NCBI GenBank assembly: GCA_005799065.1
Contig: SYHW01000063.1
Location: forward strand, 1-33,585
From: Bacteroidota bacterium
Lineage (GTDB): Bacteria; Bacteroidota; Bacteroidia; UBA7662
DNA: 33,585 bases
Direction: 5' to 3'
Shown: positions 8,156 through 17,053 of the stretch, one piece after another
Layout of the letters: each line of letters starts with the position of its first letter
Position numbering within the stretch: the first letter of the stretch is position 1
Program-made: the position numbers and the translations under genes
The notes under the pieces: generated by a model
Database searches by the model: none
What the model saw: the letters and a program-made list of their open reading frames with translations, nothing else
What the model was told of the DNA's origin: nothing

Positions 8156-9000
8156 TTTCGACAAACAGCGTTATGATTCACTCCACACTCGAAGGCCTTT
8201 GGAATGCAGACCTTTCCAAGAGGAAAGAACAAAATTTCTTTTTGGTTGCGGGGCCTTGTGTCACGGAATCGACAGATTTATGCCTCGAAGTCGCATCGCA
8301 AGTTAAGATGCTCTGTGAACGATTACAGATACCTTATGTCTTCAAGGCGTCTTATCGAAAGGCAAACCGCAGTAGTTTGCGCTCCTACACGGGTCCGGGT
8401 GATGAAACAGGTCTCCAAGCACTTTCTGAGGTCCGAAAGCAATTGTCTATTCCCGTTCTCACCGATATTCACGAAGCCCATGAAGCCGCCATGGCCGCCG
8501 AAGTCGCTGATGTACTCCAGATACCTGCTTTTTTGTGTCGACAAACCGATCTTCTCCAAGCAGCCGGGGCAACAGCTAAAGGGGTAAACATTAAAAAGGG
8601 ACAATTTTCATCGGCGGCCTCTATGCAATTCGCTGTAGAAAAAGTGTTGGCCACTGGAAACTCAAAAATTTGGTTAACGGAGCGGGGAAATTCTTTCGGC
8701 TACCAAGATCTGGTTGTGGATTTCAGGAACATTCATGATATGCAACAACTGAACGTGCCGGTGTTGATGGATGTGACGCATTCGCTTCAAATTCCCAACC
8801 AGGCCATTGGCGTTACCGGAGGCAGGCCCGAGTTGATTCCATTGATCGCCAGGGCCGCCGTGGCCGCTGGGGCCGACGGATTGTTTATCGAAACACATCC
8901 CAATCCTTCAAAAGCCCTTTCGGATGGAGCCAACATGCTGCCGCTAAGCGATTTGCCTCAGCTTTTGGAGGTCTTGGTCCAGATCAGAAAGGCTGTTTAG
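8152..9000 (+). CDS. kdsA: 3-deoxy-8-phosphooctulonate synthase (KdsA)
   Basis: KdsA condenses phosphoenolpyruvate with arabinose 5-phosphate to give Kdo-8-phosphate, the committed step to the Kdo sugar of lipopolysaccharide. Motifs seen are FFLVAGPCVTESTD, FKASYRKANRSSLRSYTGPG, TDIHEAHEAA, LTERGNSFGYQDLVVDFRN and DVTHSLQIPN. The cysteine in AGPC is the metal ligand of metal-dependent KdsA enzymes (an asparagine in the metal-free E. coli type), so this should be the metal-dependent class. The ORF track starts at 8101, but the ATG at 8152 overlaps the upstream glycosyltransferase stop and removes a Lys/Arg-rich non-family prefix. An ATG at 8173 is the other possible start. Confidence 0.95.
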   Translation: MISTNSVMIHSTLEGLWNADLSKRKEQNFFLVAGPCVTESTDLCLEVASQVKMLCERLQIPYVFKASYRKANRSSLRSYTGPGDETGLQALSEVRKQLSIPVLTDIHEAHEAAMAAEVADVLQIPAFLCRQTDLLQAAGATAKGVNIKKGQFSSAASMQFAVEKVLATGNSKIWLTERGNSFGYQDLVVDFRNIHDMQQLNVPVLMDVTHSLQIPNQAIGVTGGRPELIPLIARAAVAAGADGLFIETHPNPSKALSDGANMLPLSDLPQLLEVLVQIRKAV

Positions 9001-9126
9001 AATCTGAGGCCAGGTCTTCAAGTTCGCAGACTACAGGTTGCTAAGTGTATGATCAATTGAGACAATTTGTAACTATGTGTATGATGCGTTAAAACTATAT
9101 GTAGCTCGAATTATGAACATTACGCA

Positions 9127-11082
9127 TTAGTCGGGTAAAACCACAAAGGACGTTCGTCTGTTTTTGCTCTTACCGGTTTGGGACTCATTTTCGGAAATGG
9201 GTCGTGATTCCCCATATCCTTTGTAACTCATTCTTTTGGGATCAACACCTTGGACAACAAGAGCATCGTAAACACTTTTGGCACGTTTGCTCGACAGCTC
9301 CAAATTGGCCATATCCGACCCTATATCATCGGTATGACCTTGTATTTCCAAACGGATGCCCATATTCTGCCTTAGAAAATCGGATAACTTGAGGATTTCA
9401 GCGCTTGAAAAGGTATCCAGTTGGGATTCATTGGGGGCGAAAAACACATTTTGTAGGATCACCTCACGACCAGCCCGAATGGGAGATAAGGGAACCATAT
9501 AACGCTTATTGGCCGTATCCATATTCAGGTCAAAATGTTGGCTATGAAACAAATACCCACTCTTTTGAACCTGCAAGGCATAGCGTTCGCCGCGGGGCAG
9601 ACTCGTTAAAAAGCTGCCATCAGAAGGAAGGGTCTGCGCTTTAAATACAGATGCTTGGTCCGACAAGCGAATGATCTCTACCTGAGCCTCTATCGGGCGA
9701 CCACTAATAGAATCAACGACGGAACCTGCAACAAACGAGGCCAAAAAAGGCCTGAGATGAACGGGCAACTCAAACTGGTAAAGGTCACCCCGTCCGTAAC
9801 CACCCGCTCTCTCCGAACTCATCAATGCACTCTGACCTTCCCGCGTAACAAACAATCCGTTTTCTTCGCCGGTCGAATTAATCGGATACCCGAGGTTAAC
9901 GGCCAGAAGGAAAGAGCCGCTTGAATTTCTCCTCGCCATAAATAAATCGGATTTTCCCATGCCTGGGTGCCCGGTAGAGGTAAAATAGAGGGTTTGATCA
10001 TCGTGGTGGATAAAGGGGAACTTCTCATCACCTGGTGTGTTGATGTTAGAATCTAAAGGAATCGGAGTACTCCATACCCCGGTCGGCATACACCGGCTCA
10101 TCCAGATATCCGAGCCACCGCGGCCACCAGGCCTTTTGCTTGTGAAATACAATGTTCTCCCGTCAAAAGACAAACTGGGCTGCGATTCCCAATGGGACGT
10201 ATTGATGGGCGAACCTAAATTTTCCGGCTTACTCCAGCCAGCTGATGTGAATTTGCTGCTGTATAAGTCGCAACTGCCTTTGCCATCAGCCCGATTGCAG
10301 GCTGTGAATATAATCAAACGGCCGTCCTGACTCATGGTATGCCCGCCCTCATTGCTTGGGCTGTTTAAAGGTGGGGGTAGGGCTCTGGCCGAATCTAATG
10401 GCAGACCCATGACAAACCGCACACTCATCAAGTCCTCTTGTTTTCCGTCGACCAAACGGGTGAAGATCAGTTGCGAATGATCAGCATTATAAAGGGGTAT
10501 GTACTCATCGTCTTTTGAATTGACCAATGAGCCCAGGCTCACAGGAGCGAATTCGACAGGCCTTCGTTTGGCTTCTAAGGCGAAATCAGCGTCGATTTTC
10601 CCTTTTCGGGCCTCTTGAATGATTTCCTCAGGAAGTGTTGCGACATTCAATAATCGGCTCCAGTATGTTTTCGAGCTTTGAAAATCCTGATCGGCATGCG
10701 CCAGCTTTGCTAAATGCCAAACCGGTCGAAAAGACAGCTCGGGCTCGCGCTCATCTATCTTTTCAAAAGCTATACGGGCCTTTTCGACTTGACCGGCTTG
10801 GAGATATAATTCGGCTAAAGTAAGCTGAGCTTTTCCATATTGTGGGTATTTATTTAAGGTTGATTCCAAAACCTCAGTGGCACTTTCATAGTCTTTTTCC
10901 TGAAGGAATTTCAGGGCTCTTTGATACATTTCTTTGGCTTTTTCAGGAATAGGCGTTGTTTGTGCCCGCAATTGCGTATGCGGAGCTACAGAAGCCCATA
11001 TCCATGCTACGGCCCAGAACAGGAACAGATGCCGCGGAAGTCCAAACTCAAGACACCAAAATTTGTTCAATTTGGTGGTCAT
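9127..11082 (-). CDS. PorE-like OmpA family protein (TPR, PD40 propeller, CRD, OmpA_C)
   Basis: This 651-residue secreted protein starts with a long signal peptide (hydrophobic core FLFWAVAWIWASVAP, likely cleaved around LRAQ). Tetratricopeptide repeats follow (about 45-150). Next come WD40-like PD40 propeller repeats (about 190-430; SLSFDGRTLYFTSKRPGGRG and related), then a carboxypeptidase-regulatory-like beta domain (about 455-530, VAGSVVDSISGRPIEAQVEI). The C-terminus is an OmpA peptidoglycan-binding domain (about 540-651; LEIQGHTDDIGSD, LSSKRAKSVYDAL). The same domain order is known from PorE, which links the T9SS machinery to peptidoglycan. Unlike PorE I see no lipobox, and Bacteroidota often have several paralogues, so a T9SS role is an inference. 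It is last in the lepA-folD-queE operon and overlaps queE by 4 nt. Confidence 0.88.
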   Translation of the reverse strand: MTTKLNKFWCLEFGLPRHLFLFWAVAWIWASVAPHTQLRAQTTPIPEKAKEMYQRALKFLQEKDYESATEVLESTLNKYPQYGKAQLTLAELYLQAGQVEKARIAFEKIDEREPELSFRPVWHLAKLAHADQDFQSSKTYWSRLLNVATLPEEIIQEARKGKIDADFALEAKRRPVEFAPVSLGSLVNSKDDEYIPLYNADHSQLIFTRLVDGKQEDLMSVRFVMGLPLDSARALPPPLNSPSNEGGHTMSQDGRLIIFTACNRADGKGSCDLYSSKFTSAGWSKPENLGSPINTSHWESQPSLSFDGRTLYFTSKRPGGRGGSDIWMSRCMPTGVWSTPIPLDSNINTPGDEKFPFIHHDDQTLYFTSTGHPGMGKSDLFMARRNSSGSFLLAVNLGYPINSTGEENGLFVTREGQSALMSSERAGGYGRGDLYQFELPVHLRPFLASFVAGSVVDSISGRPIEAQVEIIRLSDQASVFKAQTLPSDGSFLTSLPRGERYALQVQKSGYLFHSQHFDLNMDTANKRYMVPLSPIRAGREVILQNVFFAPNESQLDTFSSAEILKLSDFLRQNMGIRLEIQGHTDDIGSDMANLELSSKRAKSVYDALVVQGVDPKRMSYKGYGESRPISENESQTGKSKNRRTSFVVLPD

Positions 11083-11720
11083 CGCACGCCCAAATACTTA
11101 TGTGTCTGCAGAGATAAGCGCCAACTCGGGTTTTCCAACAAAAAAGGAAGAATGAAGTCTAAAGAAGCACGCTCGCGGCTCCATTCAGGTTGAAGAAACA
11201 GGGCGCATGATTGATTGACGCGTTCCGATTGCAAACGCGCCCATTCCAAATCCGTTTTGTTGTAAACAATCACTTTGAGTTCGTGGGCCAAGGGGTAATT
11301 TTCATCCAAAACAGGCTTGAATTTTTTGGGTGACAAACATATCCAGTCGAAATCGCCTCGAATGGGCCCTGTGCCAGCGGTTTCAAGCCAGATGGACACC
11401 GAAATCGCACGTAAAGAACGGCATAGGTCACCCAAATCGTATAAGGTTGGTTCACCTCCTGTAACCACTACGTTCTGAGCACCTGAATTCTGAACATCAA
11501 GCACCAGTTCATGAACCGTTTTCTGTGGATGAAGTTGGGCTGGCCATGACTCTTTTACATCACACCATACACATCCGACATCACATCCTCCCAGTCGTAT
11601 AAAGAATGCGGGCTTACCTTGATTGGCGCCCTCGCCTTGCAGTGAATAGAATGTTTCCATTACAGGAAGCAATCCCGTAGGCCATTCAGATGCTTGAGGA
11701 CCTAGTCCGTTATCCGCCAT
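11079..11720 (-). CDS. queE: 7-carboxy-7-deazaguanine synthase (QueE), radical SAM
   Basis: QueE converts carboxy-tetrahydropterin to 7-carboxy-7-deazaguanine in queuosine/preQ0 biosynthesis. The 213-residue product has the family N-terminus METFYSLQGEGANQGKPAFF. The radical-SAM [4Fe-4S] motif is CDVGCVWC (CxxxCxxC), followed by VTGGEPTLYD and ICLSPKKFKP, both typical of QueE. No other queuosine gene is in the window. It overlaps folD by 11 nt upstream and the OmpA-like gene by 4 nt downstream, indicating translational coupling in the lepA operon. The chosen ATG at 11720 lies inside the folD 3' end; a later methionine at the METFYS position is possible. Confidence 0.94.
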   Translation of the reverse strand: MADNGLGPQASEWPTGLLPVMETFYSLQGEGANQGKPAFFIRLGGCDVGCVWCDVKESWPAQLHPQKTVHELVLDVQNSGAQNVVVTGGEPTLYDLGDLCRSLRAISVSIWLETAGTGPIRGDFDWICLSPKKFKPVLDENYPLAHELKVIVYNKTDLEWARLQSERVNQSCALFLQPEWSRERASLDFILPFLLENPSWRLSLQTHKYLGVR

Positions 11721-12597
11721 AATGGCGCTTGTTTGCTGAATCGAGCGTGTTCCGCAGCAGCATAGAAATCGTCATGGGCCCTACGCCTCCTGGCACGGGG
11801 GTAATGGCGCTGCACCGAGGCGCTACCGTTTCGAAATCCACATCCCCCATGATTTTGTACCCGGAAGGACGTGAGGCATCAGGCACGCGGGTTGTGCCCA
11901 CGTCGATAACCACTGCACCTTCTTTCACCCAGTCGCCTTGTACAAAGCCAGGCTTTCCCAAAGCAGCAATAAGTATATCGGCTCTTTGGATGTGCTCCTT
12001 CAGATTTTGGGTTTTGCTGTGGCACAGCGTCACTGTGCAATTACCGGGCCGTGCCGATCGAGCCATCAATACACTCAAGGGTGAACCAACAATATGGCTT
12101 CGTCCCAGGATCACGCAATTCTTGCCCTCTGTTTCGATTTTGTAGCGGCGCAATAACTCGATGATGCCGGCGGGCGTGGCTGGAAGATATCCGGGCAAAT
12201 TCAGCAGCATCCGACCGAGGTTAATGGCGTGAAATCCATCCACATCCTTCGCAGGATCAATGGCCTCATTTATTTTCTCAGGGTTGATGTGATCGGGTAG
12301 GGGAAGTTGCACAATAAACCCATCGAGATCTTTGTCTTGGTTGAGCGACGCTACAAGCTCGAGCAACTCAGATTCCGTGATGGTGGACTCTTTTCTGATT
12401 AAGGTGGATTGAAATCCAACCCGTTCACAGGCTAAGATTTTGTTGTTTACATAAGTTTGAGAAGCACCATCATGGCCCACCAAGACTGCAGCCAAATGGG
12501 GGGGGCGCAGACCTTTGCTCAAGCGATTCTGAACCTCAATGTTGAGTTCCGAATGAATCTGAGCCGCGGTTGCCTTTCCGTCGATTAGGGTATACAT
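11710..12597 (-). CDS. folD: bifunctional methylenetetrahydrofolate dehydrogenase/cyclohydrolase (FolD)
   Basis: FolD interconverts 5,10-methylene- and 10-formyl-tetrahydrofolate in one-carbon metabolism, supplying formyl groups for purine synthesis. The product is 295 residues, normal for the family. It has the catalytic YVNNKILACERVGF region (lysine of the YxxxK motif), GFIVQLPLPDHINPEKI, the NADP-binding NCVILGRSHIVGSPLSVLM and the closing ITPVPGGVGPMTISML. The start ATG shares one nucleotide with the lepA stop (TGATG), so it is translationally coupled to lepA. A run of eight G (plus strand, about 12498-12505) lies within the N-terminal coding part but leaves the frame intact. Confidence 0.97.
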   Translation of the reverse strand: MYTLIDGKATAAQIHSELNIEVQNRLSKGLRPPHLAAVLVGHDGASQTYVNNKILACERVGFQSTLIRKESTITESELLELVASLNQDKDLDGFIVQLPLPDHINPEKINEAIDPAKDVDGFHAINLGRMLLNLPGYLPATPAGIIELLRRYKIETEGKNCVILGRSHIVGSPLSVLMARSARPGNCTVTLCHSKTQNLKEHIQRADILIAALGKPGFVQGDWVKEGAVVIDVGTTRVPDASRPSGYKIMGDVDFETVAPRCSAITPVPGGVGPMTISMLLRNTLDSANKRHYGG

Positions 12598-14384
12598 CAG
12601 TCCAATTTTAAGACAGCTAAAAACGCATTTTGGGGAATTTCTACATTACCCACCTGACGCATTCGTTTCTTGCCTTTTTTCTGCTTTTCCAATAGCTTCC
12701 TTTTCCGGGAGATATCACCCCCGTAGCACTTGGCCGTTACATCCTTACGCAGCGCTTTGATGGTTTCCCTTGCGATGATTTTGGCCCCTATCGATGCCTG
12801 AATGGCAATTTCAAATTGCTGTCGGGGGAGGAGTTCTCTGAGTTTCTCACACATTTTTTTGCCCAATTCATAGGCTTTATCGGCATGGATGAGTGATGAT
12901 AAGGCATCAACCGGCTCTGAATTGAGCCTAATGTCCATTCGAACCAATTTCGATTGACGGTATTCGGTTAATTGATAATCAAAACTGGCGTATCCGCGGG
13001 AAATGGTTTTCAAGCGATCATAGAAGTCGAATACGATCTCACCCAAGGGCATATCAAAGCTAATTTCCACCCGATTGGTGGTGAGGTAAATTTGGTTTTT
13101 GATGATGCCCCTTTTATTCATGCACAGGGCGATAATTGGCCCAATGAACTCCGATTTGGTGATGATTTGTGCCGAAATATAAGGCTCTTCTATGAAATCA
13201 ATGGTACTCGGATCGGGCAGGTCGCTGGGGTTATTGACGGTGAGCTTTTTGCCCTTGGTAGTGGTGCAATAGTAGGATACGTTTGGAACAGTGGTGATTA
13301 CTGTCATATCAAACTCACGCTCCAACCGTTCCTGGATAATTTCCATGTGGAGCATACCCAAGAAACCGCAACGAAAACCAAAGCCCAAAGCGGCGGAAGA
13401 CTCTGGCTCGAAAACAAGCGAGGCGTCATTCAATTGCAATTTTTCCATGCTCTCCCTGAGTTCCTCGTAATCTTCGGTTTCTACTGGATAAATTCCAGCA
13501 AATACCATGGGTTTTACCACTTCAAAACCCTTGATCGACTCGGTCGAAGGACGCTCTAACGAAGTGATGGTATCGCCCACCTGAACTTCCTTTGCAGACT
13601 TGATTCCACTGATGATGTACCCAACATCGCCTGTAAGTACTTCTTCTCTGGGCTGGGGTTTGAGTTTAAGGATACCCACTTCTTCCGCGATATACTCCCG
13701 GCCGGTATTGATAAACTTGACGCGTTCTCCCGAACGAATCTTGCCATTAAATACCCTGAAATAGGCTACAACTCCTCTATAATTATTGTATACCGAGTCG
13801 AATATGAGTGCCTGTGCGGGGGCATGTGGATCACCTTTTGGGGAAGGAATTCGGGCCACAATGGCTTCTAGAACTTCAGCAACGCCAAGTCCGGTTTTTC
13901 CGCTGCAAGGGATTATTTCATCCCGACTGCATCCCAATAGATCCACTATTTGGTCGGAAACCTCATCGGGGTTGGCACCCGGCAAATCCATTTTGTTGAG
14001 CAGTGGAATGATGGTAAGGTCGTGCTCTAAAGCCAGATAGAGATTGGATATCGTTTGGGCTTCAATACCTTGCGAAGCGTCCACGATCAGAAGAGCACCT
14101 TCGCAGGAAGCAATCGCACGCGATACCTCATACGAAAAGTCGACGTGCCCAGGTGTATCGATCAAATTGAGCACGTAGTTCTGCCCATCCTGCGTGTAGT
14201 TCATCTGGATGGCGTGGCTCTTGATGGTAATGCCCCGTTCGCGCTCGAGGTCCATGTCGTCGAGCGTCTGTTCTTGAAGTTCGCGGGAGTCGACCGTTCG
14301 GGTCATTTGGAGCAATCGATCAGCGAGGGTACTCTTCCCATGATCAATATGGGCGATGATGCAGAAGTTTCTTATGTGTTGCAC
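12597..14384 (-). CDS. lepA: elongation factor 4 (LepA), ribosome back-translocating GTPase
   Basis: LepA/EF4 is a ribosome-binding translational GTPase. The 595-residue product has G1 [16 protein letters not shown], the switch I region [11 protein letters not shown]3 [12 protein letters not shown] and G4 [12 protein letters not shown]. The C-terminal LepA-specific domain includes [20 protein letters not shown]. The start is a GTG (14384), the only in-frame start fitting the family N-terminus ([16 protein letters not shown]). It lies 5 nt after a perfect -7 box (TAACTTTG), so the message may be nearly leaderless. It is the first gene of lepA-folD-queE-OmpA-like. Confidence 0.98.
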   Translation of the reverse strand: MQHIRNFCIIAHIDHGKSTLADRLLQMTRTVDSRELQEQTLDDMDLERERGITIKSHAIQMNYTQDGQNYVLNLIDTPGHVDFSYEVSRAIASCEGALLIVDASQGIEAQTISNLYLALEHDLTIIPLLNKMDLPGANPDEVSDQIVDLLGCSRDEIIPCSGKTGLGVAEVLEAIVARIPSPKGDPHAPAQALIFDSVYNNYRGVVAYFRVFNGKIRSGERVKFINTGREYIAEEVGILKLKPQPREEVLTGDVGYIISGIKSAKEVQVGDTITSLERPSTESIKGFEVVKPMVFAGIYPVETEDYEELRESMEKLQLNDASLVFEPESSAALGFGFRCGFLGMLHMEIIQERLEREFDMTVITTVPNVSYYCTTTKGKKLTVNNPSDLPDPSTIDFIEEPYISAQIITKSEFIGPIIALCMNKRGIIKNQIYLTTNRVEISFDMPLGEIVFDFYDRLKTISRGYASFDYQLTEYRQSKLVRMDIRLNSEPVDALSSLIHADKAYELGKKMCEKLRELLPRQQFEIAIQASIGAKIIARETIKALRKDVTAKCYGGDISRKRKLLEKQKKGKKRMRQVGNVEIPQNAFLAVLKLD

Positions 14385-14389
14385 GGGGT

Positions 14390-14397
14390 CAAAGTTA
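14390..14397 (-). promoter_or_regulatory. -7 promoter element of the lepA operon
   Basis: On the minus strand this reads TAACTTTG, a perfect TAnnTTTG match ending 5 nt before the lepA GTG start. No -33 TTTG is visible at 19 nt spacing. It lies in the 106-nt divergent region shared with the first T9SS cargo gene. Confidence 0.5.
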
Positions 14398-14462
14398 CGT
14401 CGAATACCAATTAAAGTTTGCTTAAATCCCCTTTTGATTTCAATTTTTGGGTACTGTTTGAT

Positions 14463-14470
14463 TATTTTTG
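14463..14470 (+). promoter_or_regulatory. -7 promoter element of the first T9SS cargo gene
   Basis: This reads TATTTTTG, a perfect TAnnTTTG match 20 nt before the ATG at 14491. TTTG runs lie upstream (14433-14436 and within 14441-14449), but at 26 and 13 nt rather than the expected 19. Confidence 0.45.
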
Positions 14471-14490
14471 GCAGAAATTAAAGTGTCCTT

Positions 14491-16986
14491 ATGAGATCGA
14501 TCCTCGGAATGTTGTTGGGTATGTTCTTCACGACCCAAGCGTTCTCACAGAACTACAACATCACCTCTATTCCTTATTCACCCGCCCCTTGGGGTGGCCA
14601 AAGTCTAACCGGTACATTTACCCCTGGCGCAGATGATGGCGTTTCGGGTCCCTTTCCCATTGGGTTTGATTTTTGTTACTACGGCGTCACTTATTCAAAC
14701 GCTTGGGTTGGATCGAATGGATGGGTTTCATTCACCGGAGGACAACCCAATACATACACCTCGGCCTCGGTGCCCAGTGCGGTTGCCACAGTCCCTAAGA
14801 ATTGTGTCATGGGGCCCTGGCAGGATTGGTGGTCTAATCTCAATGGCAATGGCAACATCAGCTACCAAACCGTGGGTGTGGCGCCTTTCAGGAAGTTTGT
14901 GGTGAGTTTCGAAAACTTACCGATGTTTTCTTGCACGCAACTATTGGGGACATTTCAAGTGGTTATCAATGAATGTAATAATTCGATTGAGGTCCACATT
15001 TTGAACAAACCTCCTTGCCCCAGCTGGGCGGGCGGTACAGCTGTATTGGGTTTGCAAAATCTAACCGGAACTGTTGCCCACGTTGTTCCGGGGCGAAATT
15101 CGACCCAATGGGTGGTTACCCCAAGTGCTCCCGAGGGTTGGCTATTTACTCCGGTCGGCGCATGCGAAGCCGACGTGTTCGGAGGCTTTCAATCGACCCC
15201 GCTCGCATCGGGCTTCAGTAGCCTCGGGCAAGATTTAGAAGCCTATTATGCGTTTAGTGGCGATGCCACCGATGAAAGCGGGAATGGAAGAGATGGCTCG
15301 GTCAATGGATGTTTGTTGGCACCGGATCGCAACGGATATGTGCGAAGTGCCTATCAGTTTGATGGTGTCGACGATTACATTCAGCTGCCGTTTGGACTTA
15401 CAGCGCCGAGCATGAGTGTATCTGCTTGGTTCAGGACTACGGATGGCCAGGGTGAACAGGCCATTGTAGATGCAGACAGTGCTAATTTATTTGGAAACAG
15501 TATTCTCTTGGGATATCAGGCTGCCAACAATCGTCTGGATGCGCGATATCATGACGGCACTTATTCCACGACTTCGGTTTGTGATACAGGTCGATGGTAT
15601 CATGTGGTGGCCGTGTGGGAACCCGGACAGGTATCCACCTATCTCGATGGAAACCTCATTGGAACGAGCACATTTGCACAAGGAGTTAACGAGGGGGCCT
15701 TGTATACGATTGGACGACATACAGCGGCGGCGCCCAAATGGTTTACGGGTCGAATAGATGAAGTTGGTTTTTGGAGTCGGGCACTCAACGGCGGTGAAAT
15801 AAGAAATTTATACAATTCTGGCAAGTATACGGTCGTTGAAGTCCCGTGCTTTTCTGACAGTATTGTGCTTAAAGTGCGTGTGGGTACGGTTCTATGCTCA
15901 TCGGTCGACGTAGGGGGTTCCGAATTTCGGCTGTACACGCCTTCAGGCTCATTGATCCCTATTGATAGTGTTTTTTATGTTTGCAGTAATGGTCGTACTG
16001 ACAGCCTTTTTATTAGACTTCGACAGGAATTAATTTACAATGGCGACCATCATTTGGTGATTCGAAATGGACGGGATGGTGATGCCATCCTGGCCGAATG
16101 TGGAACGGGTGCCGATCCTTTCGATACCATAGTTGTTCGCGTTCAGGGCTGCTACGAATACAACACACCCATTCATATGCGCAATGCAACCGTTTCGCGC
16201 GACAATCAGTTCATCGATCTGACCTGGAACATGCCTGCCGATTTTGATTCAAGTTATTTTGATATGTATCGGGTCTATATGAATGATCGGCCTGGAGGCA
16301 CGATTTGGCGCGAAATTGTTCGTCTAGATAGTATAAGCGACACGACAGTTGTTGTACGAGAATTTGAGCCTAAAGATGAAACGCGCGATTTCCGGGTGGT
16401 ATTGCGCATGAAAATTTATGGTGATGTTATGGCCCGCGGGGATTCAGCGAATAATATTTGGTTGAGGGGGGGGGATGCAACGCTCACGGATGGAAACCGG
16501 GGTCGGGCATTATTAACTTGGTCTCCCTACAAGCCGTGGTCGGGTACATACGATGTCTATTTAGCTACTGCACAGGATACAGGAGTAGGAGAGCTTATTG
16601 GATCAACAAGCGACACTAGTTTTTCATTTGATAAACCCATCCGACCTGGTTTTTATGTGCTGCGTGTCACTACCCAACATCCAACGGATCCTTTTCGTGC
16701 ATGGAGCAATTATGTGCCCTTTGAGATTAAATTACGGGAGGTTGATGTAAAAAACGTTGTAACGCCTAATGGGGATGGCATCAATGATTTCTTTCATATC
16801 GAGGAAATAGAATACTTCCCCGATTCATACCTGACTCTTTTTAACCGCTGGGGACAAATCGTTTTTGAGCAGGCCGCATATCAAAATGACTATAGTCCAA
16901 CCGATTTAGAGGCGGGAACATATATTTATGTTTTAACGATTCCGGGAAAACCTGATTTGACGGGGGCGATGCGGGTTGTACGTTGA
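14491..16986 (+). CDS. secreted LamG-domain protein with T9SS type B sorting domain
   Basis: This 831-residue exported protein starts with a signal peptide (MRSILGMLLGMFFTTQAFSQ). Residues about 20-230 form a beta-rich nidogen-like region (DDGVSGPFPIGFDFCYYGVT, WVGSNGWVSFTGG). Residues about 250-445 are a LamG/concanavalin-like domain (YQFDGVDDYIQLPFG, GRWYHVVAVW, GRIDEVGFWSRALNGGEI). A repetitive fibronectin-like part follows. The last 90 residues are the gliding-motility-associated type B sorting domain (NVVTPNGDGINDFFHIEEIE, LFNRWGQIVFE), which directs export by the type IX system and surface display or release. The C-terminal half is homologous to that of the next gene, so the pair arose by duplication with exchange of N-terminal modules. 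A run of nine G (16466-16474) lies in the coding region upstream of the sorting domain. The binding partner or substrate is unknown. Confidence 0.9.
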   Translation: MRSILGMLLGMFFTTQAFSQNYNITSIPYSPAPWGGQSLTGTFTPGADDGVSGPFPIGFDFCYYGVTYSNAWVGSNGWVSFTGGQPNTYTSASVPSAVATVPKNCVMGPWQDWWSNLNGNGNISYQTVGVAPFRKFVVSFENLPMFSCTQLLGTFQVVINECNNSIEVHILNKPPCPSWAGGTAVLGLQNLTGTVAHVVPGRNSTQWVVTPSAPEGWLFTPVGACEADVFGGFQSTPLASGFSSLGQDLEAYYAFSGDATDESGNGRDGSVNGCLLAPDRNGYVRSAYQFDGVDDYIQLPFGLTAPSMSVSAWFRTTDGQGEQAIVDADSANLFGNSILLGYQAANNRLDARYHDGTYSTTSVCDTGRWYHVVAVWEPGQVSTYLDGNLIGTSTFAQGVNEGALYTIGRHTAAAPKWFTGRIDEVGFWSRALNGGEIRNLYNSGKYTVVEVPCFSDSIVLKVRVGTVLCSSVDVGGSEFRLYTPSGSLIPIDSVFYVCSNGRTDSLFIRLRQELIYNGDHHLVIRNGRDGDAILAECGTGADPFDTIVVRVQGCYEYNTPIHMRNATVSRDNQFIDLTWNMPADFDSSYFDMYRVYMNDRPGGTIWREIVRLDSISDTTVVVREFEPKDETRDFRVVLRMKIYGDVMARGDSANNIWLRGGDATLTDGNRGRALLTWSPYKPWSGTYDVYLATAQDTGVGELIGSTSDTSFSFDKPIRPGFYVLRVTTQHPTDPFRAWSNYVPFEIKLREVDVKNVVTPNGDGINDFFHIEEIEYFPDSYLTLFNRWGQIVFEQAAYQNDYSPTDLEAGTYIYVLTIPGKPDLTGAMRVVR

Positions 16987-17053
16987 TATGAATATCTAGT
17001 TTAATTTTTATTTAATTTTTTGCAACCTACCTTAGCGAGGTAATTTATATTTC

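Noticed and set aside
9001-9126. Convergent gap after kdsA as a terminator or small RNA
   Set aside because: Only a short direct repeat (GTGTATGAT twice) and a 6-bp inverted repeat with a long loop are visible; there is no stem with U-tract and no ORF of note.
12972-13559. 195-residue plus-strand ORF
   Set aside because: It lies wholly inside lepA on the opposite strand; lepA motifs are intact and the shadow protein shows no recognisable domain.
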